Below, piece by piece: positions 1 through 8,258 of a stretch of DNA of 64,000 nt. The stretch is from assembly GCA_031277945.1 (NCBI GenBank), contig JAITLK010000003.1, positions 620,001 to 684,000 of the forward strand, given 5' to 3'. The position numbers and the translations under genes are program-made. Position 1 is the stretch's first letter, and each line of letters begins with the position of its first letter. The notes beneath the pieces were generated by a model. That model worked only from the letters and a program-made list of their open reading frames with translations. It did not search any database and was not told the DNA's origin. Source of the stretch: Microbacterium sp. (lineage in GTDB: Bacteria > Actinomycetota > Actinomycetes > Actinomycetales > Microbacteriaceae).

Positions 1-417
1 CGCCAGCAGCAGACCGACCGCGACGAGGGTGCGGAAGCCGCGCGACAGACGCGTCATCAGCACAGCGATCAGGGTGCCCATCACCATGATCAGAGTGGTC
101 ATCACGGCCATGAGCAGGAGGCTGCGCACCAGCACGATCGGGAAATCGCTGGCGGTGAGGACCTTGATGTAGTTGTCGAGCCCGACGAAGTTGGCCGGGG
201 TGTCCAGCATCTTGTTCTTGATGCTGAAGTCGGTGAACGAGTTCGTCACCATCGTCACACCCGGATAGCCGACCATCACTCCGAGGAGGACGATCGCGGG
301 TGCCAGCAGTGCCCACGCGTTGCGGGCCTCGCGGCGCTTGCGCGCGCGGGTGCGAGGATCCGGCTCGGGGGCGGAGCGGCGCCGATGGCGCTTCGCTGTG
401 ATCTCAGCCACGCTCAT
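1..417 (-). CDS. Sugar ABC transporter permease, N-terminal part (runs off the window)
   Basis: This is the N-terminal 139 codons of a MalF/UgpA-type inner-membrane permease of a carbohydrate ABC importer. An arginine-rich cytoplasmic N-terminus (about residues 9-35) is followed by a hydrophobic first helix, then a periplasmic stretch containing NFVGLDNYIKVL, which is typical of this permease class, and a second helix near the cut. The ATG start at 417 opens in the direction leading away from the binding-protein gene, 62 bp downstream of that gene's stop, with a hairpin between them. The two genes probably form one uptake operon with the ROK regulator. The substrate cannot be read from the sequence; an amino sugar is plausible from the neighbours. 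Confidence 0.85.
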   Translation of the reverse strand, partial: MSVAEITAKRHRRRSAPEPDPRTRARKRREARNAWALLAPAIVLLGVMVGYPGVTMVTNSFTDFSIKNKMLDTPANFVGLDNYIKVLTASDFPIVLVRSLLLMAVMTTLIMVMGTLIAVLMTRLSRGFRTLVAVGLLLA

Positions 418-439
418 GCGAAATAGTCCCTTCCAGACA

Positions 440-475
440 GAAAGGGCCCCGGGTGTGTGGTCCCAGGGCCCTTTC
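440..475 (-). terminator. Hairpin between binding-protein and permease genes
   Basis: Inverted repeat with 10-bp arms (GAAAGGGCCC at 440-449, complement at 466-475) lying between the end of the binding-protein gene and the start of the permease gene on the same strand. There is no strong U-tract. It is probably a partial terminator or mRNA stabiliser that makes the binding protein more abundant than the permease, as is common in sugar ABC operons. Confidence 0.6.
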
Positions 476-479
476 CGGC

Positions 480-1760
480 TTACTTGTTGAGGATCGCTTC
501 GATGTCCTTATCGAGCTTCTCCGCAACAGTCTTGACGTCCTCACCCTTGGCGATCTTCACGAGCGCGTCGGGGATGACGAGGGACTTCTCCACCTCGGCC
601 CAGTTGGGCGAGGCGGGAACGGCACGCGAGGCGGCGGTGGCCTTGGCAGCCTCCTGCGTGATCTGGTCCTCGGGCAGGAACTCGGCCTGCGAGGTCAGTG
701 CGGGGATCAGGCCGTTGCCGGCCATGATCTTCTGGTAGCCGTCCGACAGCAGGATCGCGAGGGCGCTCTTGGCCTGCTCCTGTGCATCCGACTTGGTGGC
801 GACGGCCAGCGAGGAGCCGCCGGCGAACACCGGGGCGGCCTCTCCGGCCTTCATGCCGGGAAGGGCGAACGCCTGCAGGTCCTTGCCGAACGTGTCCGGG
901 CAGCCCGGGTTGTCGCTGTCGGCTGCGGCCTTGATCGACCACTGCACCCACGACGGTGCCGAGAGGAATCCGGTCTCGCCCGCGCAGAACCCGACCTGCG
1001 GGCCGGTCTCGTCGGCGTCCGCCGGCGCGACGTTGGCGTTCTTGTAAACGTCCTGCAGCATCGTCAGGCCCGCGACGGACTTCTCGCTGGCGAACTGTGC
1101 GTCCCAGGTGTCGCCGTCCTGCACGGCGATCTCGCCGCCATTGGCCCAGACATACGCCAGGGCGTTGTACCAGTCCTTACCCGGAGCCCAGATGCCCGAG
1201 CGGGTGTCGGTCTTCATCGCTTTGCCGGCGGCCACGTAGTCGGTGAGCGTGGCGGGAACGGAGCCGGTGTAGATCTCCGGCGAGTAGAAGACGATGCGAG
1301 AGCCGGCGTAGTACGGCACCGCGTAGGTCTTGCCGTCGGCGGTGCCCAGGTCGACGAACGACTGCAGCAGCTTGTCGCCGCCGAGAGCGGGCACCTGGTC
1401 GGTGATGTCCAGGAACATCCCCTTGTCGATGAAGCCCTGGGCCTGGGTATTGCCGACCTCGACCACATCGGGGGCGTCGTTCGAGCTGAGTGCCGCGATG
1501 TAGGCCTCATTGGTGTCGGCCCACGTCTTCTCGACGATGGTGAGCTTCCAGCCCTCGTTCTCCTTCTCGAACGTGTCCTTCAGGTAGGTGCGGGCCTCAT
1601 CGGGGGTGTCGGTGCCGACGAGCCAGACGGTCAGCTCGCCGCCCTTCGCTGCGTCGCCGGTACCGGCGGAGCTGCCAGCGTCGGCAGCTCCGCCGGCGCA
1701 ACCGGCGAGGACGAGTGCGGCAGCGCCGGTGAGGGCGACCGCTCCGATCTTGCGGTTCAT
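480..1760 (-). CDS. Extracellular solute-binding lipoprotein of a sugar ABC transporter
   Basis: A 426-residue family-1 solute-binding protein. The signal peptide ends in the lipobox LAGC (Cys21), so it should be a lipid-anchored receptor outside the membrane delivering a carbohydrate to the permease encoded next. The start is ATG 1760, with AAGGA 6 nt upstream. It lies 57 bp after the ROK regulator stop on the same strand; a small GGCGGA/TCCGCC hairpin (1789-1804) sits in that gap. The length and the tryptophan-rich mature part fit oligosaccharide-binding proteins. The ligand is not identifiable. The GH20/deacylase gene and the ROK neighbour suggest N-acetyl-hexosamine oligosaccharides or muropeptide fragments, but this is inference from context. 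Confidence 0.88.
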   Translation of the reverse strand: MNRKIGAVALTGAAALVLAGCAGGAADAGSSAGTGDAAKGGELTVWLVGTDTPDEARTYLKDTFEKENEGWKLTIVEKTWADTNEAYIAALSSNDAPDVVEVGNTQAQGFIDKGMFLDITDQVPALGGDKLLQSFVDLGTADGKTYAVPYYAGSRIVFYSPEIYTGSVPATLTDYVAAGKAMKTDTRSGIWAPGKDWYNALAYVWANGGEIAVQDGDTWDAQFASEKSVAGLTMLQDVYKNANVAPADADETGPQVGFCAGETGFLSAPSWVQWSIKAAADSDNPGCPDTFGKDLQAFALPGMKAGEAAPVFAGGSSLAVATKSDAQEQAKSALAILLSDGYQKIMAGNGLIPALTSQAEFLPEDQITQEAAKATAASRAVPASPNWAEVEKSLVIPDALVKIAKGEDVKTVAEKLDKDIEAILNK

Positions 1761-1817
1761 CTTGATTCCTTACTTGGTGGTGGGGTGTGGCGGATCGCTC
1801 CGCCGGGGGTGTCCGAA

Positions 1818-3002
1818 CTAAGACACCCCGAGACGCGAGGAAAGGACCATGACAGCCGTGCCGCGCAGCACGATGTCGGATCCTTGCTCGGTCATCCGCA
1901 GCAGGACGTTGTCGTGGAACAGCGCCATCGTCCTGTTGCGGAGTGTGCTCGCGGCCTCATCGCTGAGGGGTCCATCGAGCAGGTCTGTGGGGCCGGAGAG
2001 CACGATCTCCGACAGGTCGAGCGCGCCGACGATGGGGGCGAGGGCGATGCCCAGCCGCTCCCCCGCGTCGCGCAGCACGGATTCGGGATCGTCGGATTCA
2101 GCCATCCGGCGACGCAGCGCGGGGGCTGCGAGCCACGCCTCCAGGCATCCGATCTTGCCGCACGCGCACCGGGGTCCGCCGTCGGTGCCGACGGTGACGT
2201 GACCGATCTCTCCGGCCGCGAAATGGCTGCCGCGCAGGGGCTCGCCTCCAGCCAGCAGGCCAGAGCCGACACCGAGGCCGACCTTCACGAGGAGGGTGTC
2301 GGCGGTGGCATGACCGAAGGTGTGCTCGGCGAGCACCGCGGCGTTGGCGTCGTTGAGCACGACGACCGGCAGCCCGAGCTCGTCCTCGAGGATCTGCTGC
2401 AGCGCGAGGTCGGTCCAGCCGTAGTTCGGCGCGGAGCGGACGACACCGGCCGGGTCGACGATTCCCGGGGTTCCCACACCGATCCCGAGTACCGGGGTGG
2501 TGGCTGCGCCGACCAGCTCTCGGGCGAGGCCGATGACGGCGGCGAGGGCCGTGGTGCCGTCGCCCTGAGCCGGCGCCGGAACCTCGCGGCGCTCGACGAT
2601 CTGCCCGTCCAGACTGATCACGGCGCCGGTGAGCGGCGTCGGGCCCGAGAGATCGATCCCGATGATCTGGTGTGCGCCTCGGGCGAGGTCGATGAGCATC
2701 GCGGGCTTGCCGGGGCCGACGGCCTCGCGTACGCCCTTCTCCTCCACGAACCCGTCGTTGATCAGCTCTCCGACCAGATCCGAGATCGTCACGCGTGTGA
2801 GGCCGGTGCTGCGGGAGACATCGGCTCGGCTCATCGCCCCGTCGTGGAAGAGCGTCTGCAGCACGAGTGCCCGGTTGTGGCCGCGCGCGTGCTCGGGGAG
2901 CACCTTGCCGGTCGCGCGCAGGGAACCGCCGCCGAGGCGGGGGATCCGGGTGGGTGCGCCCTTCTCCTGAGAAGAGCGGCCCTGCGCTTCCGATGCAGTC
3001 AT
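1818..3002 (-). CDS. ROK-family transcriptional regulator
   Basis: A 394-residue protein with an N-terminal winged helix-turn-helix (about residues 40-100, with the TGLTRVTISDLVGEL recognition region) and a ROK sugar-kinase-like domain. The domain carries the cysteine zinc motif CACGKIGC and the glycine-rich VGLGVGSGLL segment. ROK repressors (NagC/Mlc/XylR type) sense sugars or sugar phosphates. The gene is first in a presumed operon with the ABC importer, so it probably controls that operon and itself. The start is ATG 3002. No good Shine-Dalgarno lies in front of it, and an imperfect 25-bp palindrome begins 3 bp upstream, so the transcript may have a very short leader. The effector is unknown; an amino sugar is the best guess from context. 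Confidence 0.9.
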   Translation of the reverse strand: MTASEAQGRSSQEKGAPTRIPRLGGGSLRATGKVLPEHARGHNRALVLQTLFHDGAMSRADVSRSTGLTRVTISDLVGELINDGFVEEKGVREAVGPGKPAMLIDLARGAHQIIGIDLSGPTPLTGAVISLDGQIVERREVPAPAQGDGTTALAAVIGLARELVGAATTPVLGIGVGTPGIVDPAGVVRSAPNYGWTDLALQQILEDELGLPVVVLNDANAAVLAEHTFGHATADTLLVKVGLGVGSGLLAGGEPLRGSHFAAGEIGHVTVGTDGGPRCACGKIGCLEAWLAAPALRRRMAESDDPESVLRDAGERLGIALAPIVGALDLSEIVLSGPTDLLDGPLSDEAASTLRNRTMALFHDNVLLRMTEQGSDIVLRGTAVMVLSSRLGVS

Positions 3003-3004
3003 GA

Positions 3005-3029
3005 TGTTTGTTAGTACACCTTACGAACA
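3005..3029. promoter_or_regulatory. Imperfect palindrome upstream of the ROK gene (candidate operator)
   Basis: TGTTTGTTAGT at 3005-3015 is the inverted counterpart of CCTTACGAACA at 3019-3029, with 8 of 11 positions matching around a 3-bp centre. It directly abuts the ROK start codon, which suits an autoregulatory operator. The AT-rich content stands out from the GC-rich surroundings. Confidence 0.5.
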
Positions 3030-3145
3030 TTCACCCGCGCAACCCCGCCCTCCCGTTTCCCCCCTCTGTTACCCATTCGTTACGCCGCTCGCGACCCTCG
3101 CCCGGCCCAGCGCACACGTGTGGGTACCCTGGCGCGCGCCGCGCT

Positions 3146-3213
3146 CGCCAGAACCCCAGCAGGTTCGAGGAGCCCGCGGTGCAGGGCGTCTCGGACGTGC
3201 TGGGGTTCTGGCG
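3146..3213 (-). terminator. 16-bp perfect inverted repeat after the deacylase-GH20 gene
   Basis: CGCCAGAACCCCAGCA at 3146-3161 is perfectly complementary to 3198-3213, with a 36-nt loop. It lies just beyond the stop codon at 3233 of the minus-strand enzyme gene and ahead of the ROK promoter, so it probably separates the two units. The loop is longer than in a classical intrinsic terminator. Confidence 0.5.
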
Positions 3214-3232
3214 TGGAGCAGTGTGGGTGCGG

Positions 3233-6200
3233 TCAGGGGCGCAGTTCGGCCACCAGGTCGGCGACGACCGCCTCGCGCTCCGCGAGGGTGCGTGGGCTTC
3301 CGGGGACGCCGGGCAAGCGCTGCTCGGGCCGCGGACCGTCGAGCGGGCGATACGCGACGCCCCACGCCGCGAGACGACGCAACTGCACCGACAGACGCCG
3401 TTCGAACTCGGCGAGGTCACCGGGCGCACCGCCCAGCCACAGCCGCTCGGCAATGGCGGACAGGCGCGGGAACAGCGCGAAATCGGCGCGCTCCCGCGAG
3501 TCGATGTGCTCGGTCCAGAGGTTCGCCTGGCCGCCGAGGCAGCCGTCGGGAATGCGCGTCTGCCATGCACCGGCGAGCGTCAAGGGCGGGCCGACGGGGA
3601 TCGGCTCCTCCAGGCTCTCGCTCTGCCGATAGTCCAGGTAGAGCGTCATATCGGGGCAGGCGATGCACGCGAAGCCGCGCTCCAGCGCCACTTCGGCCGC
3701 CACGGGTCCGCGCCAGGCCGCAATGACCACACCGTCCGGCGTGGGACCGGCGAGAACCTCGTCCCAGGCGAACGCGCGACGGCCACGGGATGCCAGGTGC
3801 GCCGCGAGCTGTGCGGTGTACCAGGGCTGCACGCCGTGGATGTCGCCGATGCCGAGCTCGGCCATCCGCTCCGCCACCCGCGGCGACGCCGCCCACTGCG
3901 CGGTCGGCACCTCGTCACCGCCGATACCTATGAGCTCGGAACGGAAGCAGTCGATGAGCACGTCCAGCGAATCACGCGCGAACTCGAGCGTGCGCTCCTC
4001 CAGGTTCAGTGTGTGCGGGTTGAGACCGAAACTGTGCCAGGGCTCGGCCTCCGCCGCGGCCGCAGCGAGGTTTCCCAGATCGGGGTACGCCGCAAGGGCA
4101 GCCTGCACATGACCGGGGAACTCCGCCTCCGGCACGACGGTGATGCCGCGAGCTGCCGCGTAGTCGTCGATGCGTCGCAGGTCCGCAGCGGTGTACCAGC
4201 CCCGGTGCTCCCCCATCACGACCTGGGCGAGCGGCCCATGACCGTGCTTGGTGCCGGATCGGACGCCACCGCGGGTGGTCAGCAGCGGCCAGCCGGGTAC
4301 CTCGAACCGCCATCCCTGGTCATCGGTGAGGTGCAGGTGGAACACGTTCATCCGGTGCCGCGCGAGCAGATCGATGATGCGCAGCACGTCCTCCACGGGA
4401 CGGAAATGACGGGCGACGTCGAGCATGAGACCGCGCCACTCGTGCGCGGGCGATGACGTCCACGATCCGAACGGAACCGGACGGGACACATCCTCGGGCT
4501 CGCGCAGCTGGTCCAGGACGATGACGCCGTACAGCGCACCCGCCGCATCGCCGCCCACGACACGGACCCCCTCCGCATCCACGGTCACCGAGAAGGCACC
4601 GGGCGCGAGGTCCGCGATGGTGACGTGGACATCCACCGCAGCGGGCGCTGACCTATCGCGATCGAGGAAGCCCTGCAGCACCGCCGCGTCGAGTCCCTCC
4701 CCCGCGATCACGCGCAGTCCCGCGAGAGACACCGAGCCACGAGGATCGATCATCGTGTCCACGCGCGGGACGACGGCACGGTGCGCGGCGGCCTGATGCG
4801 CGAGCGCACGGCCCGGGGTGGCACCCGTGAGCTCGCCCGCGGAAACCACCACCTCTCCCGCCACGAGCACCTCGCGGATGCCGACCGGCGGCGTTCGGGG
4901 GGCGGCGAAAGTGGCTCCGTCGCTGATCTCAGCGGCGTCGAAGAGAACGAGGTCGGCGGTCGCGCCGACCCGGATGACGCCGCGGGGAGCGTCACCGCGA
5001 TCCAGCCCCAGCCGCCGCGCAGGCGTCGCCGCCAGATGACGAACCGCCTCCTCCAGCGAGAGCACACCCACGTCGCGCACATAGTGACCGAGATAGCGCG
5101 CGAAGGCACCGAACCCGCGAGGATGGGGCTTTCCTCCGATGAGGATGCCGTCCGATCCGCCGGAGTGGGCCGGGTGCGCCATGATCTCGCGCACGTTGGC
5201 CTCATCACCGATGTGCATCAGCACGCCGGTGGCGAGCTCGTCGCTCACGAGGAGATCGACGACGACGTCCACGGGGCGCACCCCGGACGCGGACGCGATG
5301 TCAGCGATGGTACGGCCGACATACCCGGTGTTCGCCGGATCGCGCACTCCGGAGATCTCGATGGCCGCCCAGTCGGCGACCTCGCCGTGGAACCCGTCGC
5401 AGCCGACCTCGTCCAGCTGAACACGCAGCCACTCGCGGTCCTCATCGGTGAGCGTCTGCAGCCGCGCCAGCAGATCCCCGCCCGCGGAGAGCGTGCTGGG
5501 CAGCAGGGCGGCGAGCGTAGTGGCGCCCGGCAGGTAGGGGTAGGTGTCCAGGGTGACGTCGACGCCGTCCGCGATGGCCGCGTCGACCAGCGCGAGCAGC
5601 TCTCCGGCGCGTCCGCGGTTGGGCGCGAAGTTCATCGTCGCGTGGGTGAGATGGACGGGGCAGCCAGTGGCACGGCCGATGTCCAGCGCCTCACGGAATG
5701 CGTCCAGCGCCGCGCCCCCATAGCTGCGGGTGTGCGGAGCCCAGTAGCCACCGCGCTCGGCCACCACACGGCACAGCGCGATGAGCTCCTCGGTGGAGGC
5801 GTACATTCCCGGCGTGTAGGTGAGCCCGCTCGACATCCCGAACGCCCCCTCGTCCATCGCCTCGCCCAGGATGCGGCACATCTCCGCGATCTCCGGTTCG
5901 GTGGCGGGACGCGGGTCGTGGCCGACCACGAGCATGCGGAGGTTGCCCTGCGGGACCAGGACGGCGGCGTTGCCGGCGGTGGCGACGTCGATCGCCGCAC
6001 GGTACTGCGCCACCGATCGCCAGGGTATGGCGGCGGTGTCGATCGGGCCGTTCCAGCCGGTGATCTGCGCGGCGACGGCCGCCGCCACCGTGTCGTCGAC
6101 GGGAGCGTAGCCGAGCCCGTCCTGTCCCAGGACCTCGGTGGTCACGCCCTGCAGCAGCTTGGCACCGTGGTCGGCGCCGCGCAGCACTGCGAGGTCGCTG

Positions 6201-6424
6201 TGCGCGTGCATGTCGATGAACCCGGGTGCCAGCACGAGGCCCGTGGCGTCGATCTCCACCGTGTTCTCGGACAGCCGGACGGGCGCACCGATCGCGACGA
6301 TCCGCGCGCCTTCGACGGCGACGTCCGCCACGAATCGCGGGTCTCCGGAGCCATCCACCACGGTCGCTCCGCGATAGACGCGGACGCTCTTCTCCGCGCT
6401 GAGCACGATCTCGTTCAGAAGCAC
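3233..6424 (-). CDS. Fusion: N-acyl-D-amino-acid deacylase + GH20 beta-N-acetylhexosaminidase
   Basis: One uninterrupted frame of 1063 codons joins two complete enzymes. Residues about 10-535 are an amidohydrolase of the D-aminoacylase type: metal motif HAHSD at residues 73-77, the EGAFGMSSGLTYTPG segment, the PHTRSYGG and HLTHATM histidine regions, and the late aspartate in SGGSDG. Residues about 555-1040 are a GH20 enzyme with its small N-terminal domain, the HLHLTDDQGWR strand and the catalytic Asp-Glu pair in GIGGDEVP (D837, E838). No signal peptide is visible, so it should act in the cytoplasm. The start is GTG 6424, which overlaps the upstream stop at 6415 and implies translational coupling; an ATG at 6493 is possible but lies deep in the upstream gene. 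The likely job is to remove GlcNAc units and N-acyl groups from D-amino acids; the exact substrate is unknown. Confidence 0.9.
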   Translation of the reverse strand: MLLNEIVLSAEKSVRVYRGATVVDGSGDPRFVADVAVEGARIVAIGAPVRLSENTVEIDATGLVLAPGFIDMHAHSDLAVLRGADHGAKLLQGVTTEVLGQDGLGYAPVDDTVAAAVAAQITGWNGPIDTAAIPWRSVAQYRAAIDVATAGNAAVLVPQGNLRMLVVGHDPRPATEPEIAEMCRILGEAMDEGAFGMSSGLTYTPGMYASTEELIALCRVVAERGGYWAPHTRSYGGAALDAFREALDIGRATGCPVHLTHATMNFAPNRGRAGELLALVDAAIADGVDVTLDTYPYLPGATTLAALLPSTLSAGGDLLARLQTLTDEDREWLRVQLDEVGCDGFHGEVADWAAIEISGVRDPANTGYVGRTIADIASASGVRPVDVVVDLLVSDELATGVLMHIGDEANVREIMAHPAHSGGSDGILIGGKPHPRGFGAFARYLGHYVRDVGVLSLEEAVRHLAATPARRLGLDRGDAPRGVIRVGATADLVLFDAAEISDGATFAAPRTPPVGIREVLVAGEVVVSAGELTGATPGRALAHQAAAHRAVVPRVDTMIDPRGSVSLAGLRVIAGEGLDAAVLQGFLDRDRSAPAAVDVHVTIADLAPGAFSVTVDAEGVRVVGGDAAGALYGVIVLDQLREPEDVSRPVPFGSWTSSPAHEWRGLMLDVARHFRPVEDVLRIIDLLARHRMNVFHLHLTDDQGWRFEVPGWPLLTTRGGVRSGTKHGHGPLAQVVMGEHRGWYTAADLRRIDDYAAARGITVVPEAEFPGHVQAALAAYPDLGNLAAAAAEAEPWHSFGLNPHTLNLEERTLEFARDSLDVLIDCFRSELIGIGGDEVPTAQWAASPRVAERMAELGIGDIHGVQPWYTAQLAAHLASRGRRAFAWDEVLAGPTPDGVVIAAWRGPVAAEVALERGFACIACPDMTLYLDYRQSESLEEPIPVGPPLTLAGAWQTRIPDGCLGGQANLWTEHIDSRERADFALFPRLSAIAERLWLGGAPGDLAEFERRLSVQLRRLAAWGVAYRPLDGPRPEQRLPGVPGSPRTLAEREAVVADLVAELRP

Positions 6425-7626
6425 GTCGCCACCGCCCCGATGACGAGCGGGTCGTCCGCATCGGGGTCGTCCACGAGCGGGATCACCCGCCACTTGTCCA
6501 GCGCCGTGCAGGGGTGGGACAGGCCCAGACGCACGACCTCACCGACCGCCGGGACCTCGCCGTCCGTGCGCAGGAACGCGTGCTGGTCGTTGAGCCCGGT
6601 GATGCGGGCATCGATCGGCCCGCGGCCCACGACGAGCTGAACCTCGGGCAGATCGATGTCGAAGGAGACATCGCGCCGTCCGGCGTCCAGCAGAGCCAGA
6701 CCGGGTTCGGGCTGCGAGACGACCCGGCTGAAGACGTGCATCGCGGAGTGCAGACGCTCTGCCCCCACGTCGGTGCCGAAGGGGCTCTCACGCCGGTACA
6801 GGCCGTCGTCGTGCACCTGGTAGGCGCCGGAGCGGACGATGACGTCCGCGTCTGATCGACCACCGAGGATGGCGGCGACGCGGTCCGGCCACTCACTGCC
6901 TCCCGCGGAGAGGATCGGGCGGCCGGGGACCAGGTGTGCGACACGCTCGTGAACCGCGAGCAGCTCGCGCAGGAACACGTCGACCTCGGCGACGTCTTCG
7001 CGGGTCGCGCCGAACGGCCCCTCGTAGCCCGCTACGCCCGCGAAGGCCAGGTTCGGCTCCGCGGCGATGGCCTCGGCGACGGCGACGGCCGCGTCGAAAC
7101 CGCGCGCACCGGTACGCCCATCGGCACCGCCCACATCCACCATGACCTCGAGGGGCACGGGACCGGTGTGCCGGGCCAACCGCGCAACGGTGGCGGGCGA
7201 GTCGGCCCACACCACGATGCGCACGCCGCGGGCCGCATGCTCCGAGAACCGGGTGGCGGCGGCGATGTCGGTGAGATCATTGGCCAGCAGGATGCGCTGC
7301 ACTCCGACCGACACCGCCAGCTCCACCTGCCAGGGCGTGGCGAGAGTGATGCCCCACGCCCCCTCGGCCAGCAGCCGCTGCCAGAGCGCCGGCGACATCG
7401 TCGTCTTGCCGTGCGGTGCCAGCAGGACGCCGGCGTCGCGGGCCCACCCCGACACGGTGCGCTCGTTGTGGCCGAGCGCTTCGGTGCCCAGCACCAGCAC
7501 GGGAGTGATGAACTCGTTGAGACGTGCGCGGGCGGTGTGGACATCGGAGAGGGCGGAGCCCCAGAGGCGAGGGGGGAATGCTTTCGCCCAGGGACCGAGA
7601 ACGGGATCGGGGACAGTCATCGTCAC
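6415..7626 (-). CDS. PLP-dependent D-serine dehydratase-like / D-threonine aldolase-family enzyme
   Basis: A 403-residue fold-type III PLP enzyme (alanine-racemase-like N-terminal barrel). The PLP lysine lies in APHGKTTMSP (K74). The C-terminal DSD domain has the NDQHAF segment and SHPCTALDKW, whose H371 and C373 match the zinc ligands of eukaryotic-type D-serine dehydratases. Such enzymes eliminate the hydroxyl of D-serine or D-threonine to give an enamine that becomes a 2-oxo acid plus ammonia. Related proteins annotated as amino-acid deaminases share these features. The gene is followed, with overlap, by the deacylase-GH20 gene and faces a RidA gene. Both neighbours fit D-amino-acid breakdown. 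Two ATG codons (7626, 7620) can serve as start. Confidence 0.82.
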   Translation of the reverse strand: MTMTVPDPVLGPWAKAFPPRLWGSALSDVHTARARLNEFITPVLVLGTEALGHNERTVSGWARDAGVLLAPHGKTTMSPALWQRLLAEGAWGITLATPWQVELAVSVGVQRILLANDLTDIAAATRFSEHAARGVRIVVWADSPATVARLARHTGPVPLEVMVDVGGADGRTGARGFDAAVAVAEAIAAEPNLAFAGVAGYEGPFGATREDVAEVDVFLRELLAVHERVAHLVPGRPILSAGGSEWPDRVAAILGGRSDADVIVRSGAYQVHDDGLYRRESPFGTDVGAERLHSAMHVFSRVVSQPEPGLALLDAGRRDVSFDIDLPEVQLVVGRGPIDARITGLNDQHAFLRTDGEVPAVGEVVRLGLSHPCTALDKWRVIPLVDDPDADDPLVIGAVATCF

Positions 7627-7671
7627 GGGATCAGTTTAGGCAGTACGCCGAACAAATTCGTCAGCGCCCCG

Positions 7672-7677
7672 TATTCT
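7672..7677 (+). promoter_or_regulatory. -10 box of a probably leaderless ridA transcript
   Basis: TATTCT lies 7 nt before the ATG at 7685, and no Shine-Dalgarno is present. This spacing is that of leaderless actinobacterial mRNAs whose first nucleotide is the A of ATG. Confidence 0.5.
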
Positions 7678-7684
7678 TACTGTC

Positions 7685-8092
7685 ATGAGCACCAAGATCG
7701 AGGTCCGCACCGACAACGCCCCCGCCCCCGCGCACACCTTCTCGCAGGGTGTCCGCAAGGGTCCGATCGTCCAGGTCTCCGGCCAGGGACCGGTCGACCC
7801 CGCGACCAGCGAGTACCTCTTCCCCGGAGACGTCGCCGCGCAGACCATCCGCACGCTGGAGAACGTGAAGGCCATCGTCGAGGCGTCCGGCGCCACGTTC
7901 GATGACGTCATCATGCTGCGCGTCTACCTCACCAAGCGCGAGGACTTCTCGATCATGAACGACGCGTACGGAGAGTTCGTCAGCAAGCACACCACCGGTG
8001 ACGTGCTTCCCAGCCGCACCACGGTCTTCACCGGACTCCCGCGCGAGGAGATGCTGGTCGAGATCGACGCGATCGCCGTAGTCTCCGACTGA
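7685..8092 (+). CDS. ridA: RidA-family enamine/imine deaminase
   Basis: A 135-residue YjgF/YER057c/UK114-fold protein. It contains VSGQGPVDP, ENVKAIVEASGA and, near the end, LPREEMLVEIDAIAVV, the conserved strand that carries the substrate-contacting residues. RidA trimers hydrolyse reactive enamines and imines released by PLP dehydratases. The gene is transcribed away from the PLP dehydratase-like gene across a 58-bp gap, so the two are likely to work in sequence. The gene ends just before a strong hairpin and is probably monocistronic. I cannot tell from sequence whether it is the housekeeping RidA or a pathway-specific paralogue. Confidence 0.9.
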   Translation: MSTKIEVRTDNAPAPAHTFSQGVRKGPIVQVSGQGPVDPATSEYLFPGDVAAQTIRTLENVKAIVEASGATFDDVIMLRVYLTKREDFSIMNDAYGEFVSKHTTGDVLPSRTTVFTGLPREEMLVEIDAIAVVSD

Positions 8093-8109
8093 CGAGCCCG
8101 CCGACATCG

Positions 8110-8142
8110 CGAACGCCCGGAGCCGCTGGCTCCGGGCGTTCG
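8110..8142 (+). terminator. Terminator hairpin after ridA
   Basis: A perfect 15-bp stem (8110-8124 with 8128-8142) and a 3-nt loop, starting 18 bp after the ridA stop and followed by CATCTT. Confidence 0.8.
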
Positions 8143-8258
8143 CATCTTCCCGGGGCGCCCCGGATGAGACGTGGCGAAATCGTGATACGCGCAAGCCCCG
8201 GCTGGAGGCGGGACGAACTTACGATAGGCGTGGCGACGAATGACCAGGGGGTTGCGCC

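Noticed and set aside
453..3014. 853-codon plus-strand frame opposite the binding-protein and ROK genes
   Set aside because: It is antisense to two recognisable genes, rich in Gly/Arg/Asp, without domain motifs. Such frames arise from third-position GC bias.
6425..6493. Longer N-terminus of the deacylase-GH20 fusion from ATG 6493
   Set aside because: The extra 23 residues are Arg/Gly/Pro-rich, lie within the upstream gene, and the family N-terminus begins after GTG 6424.
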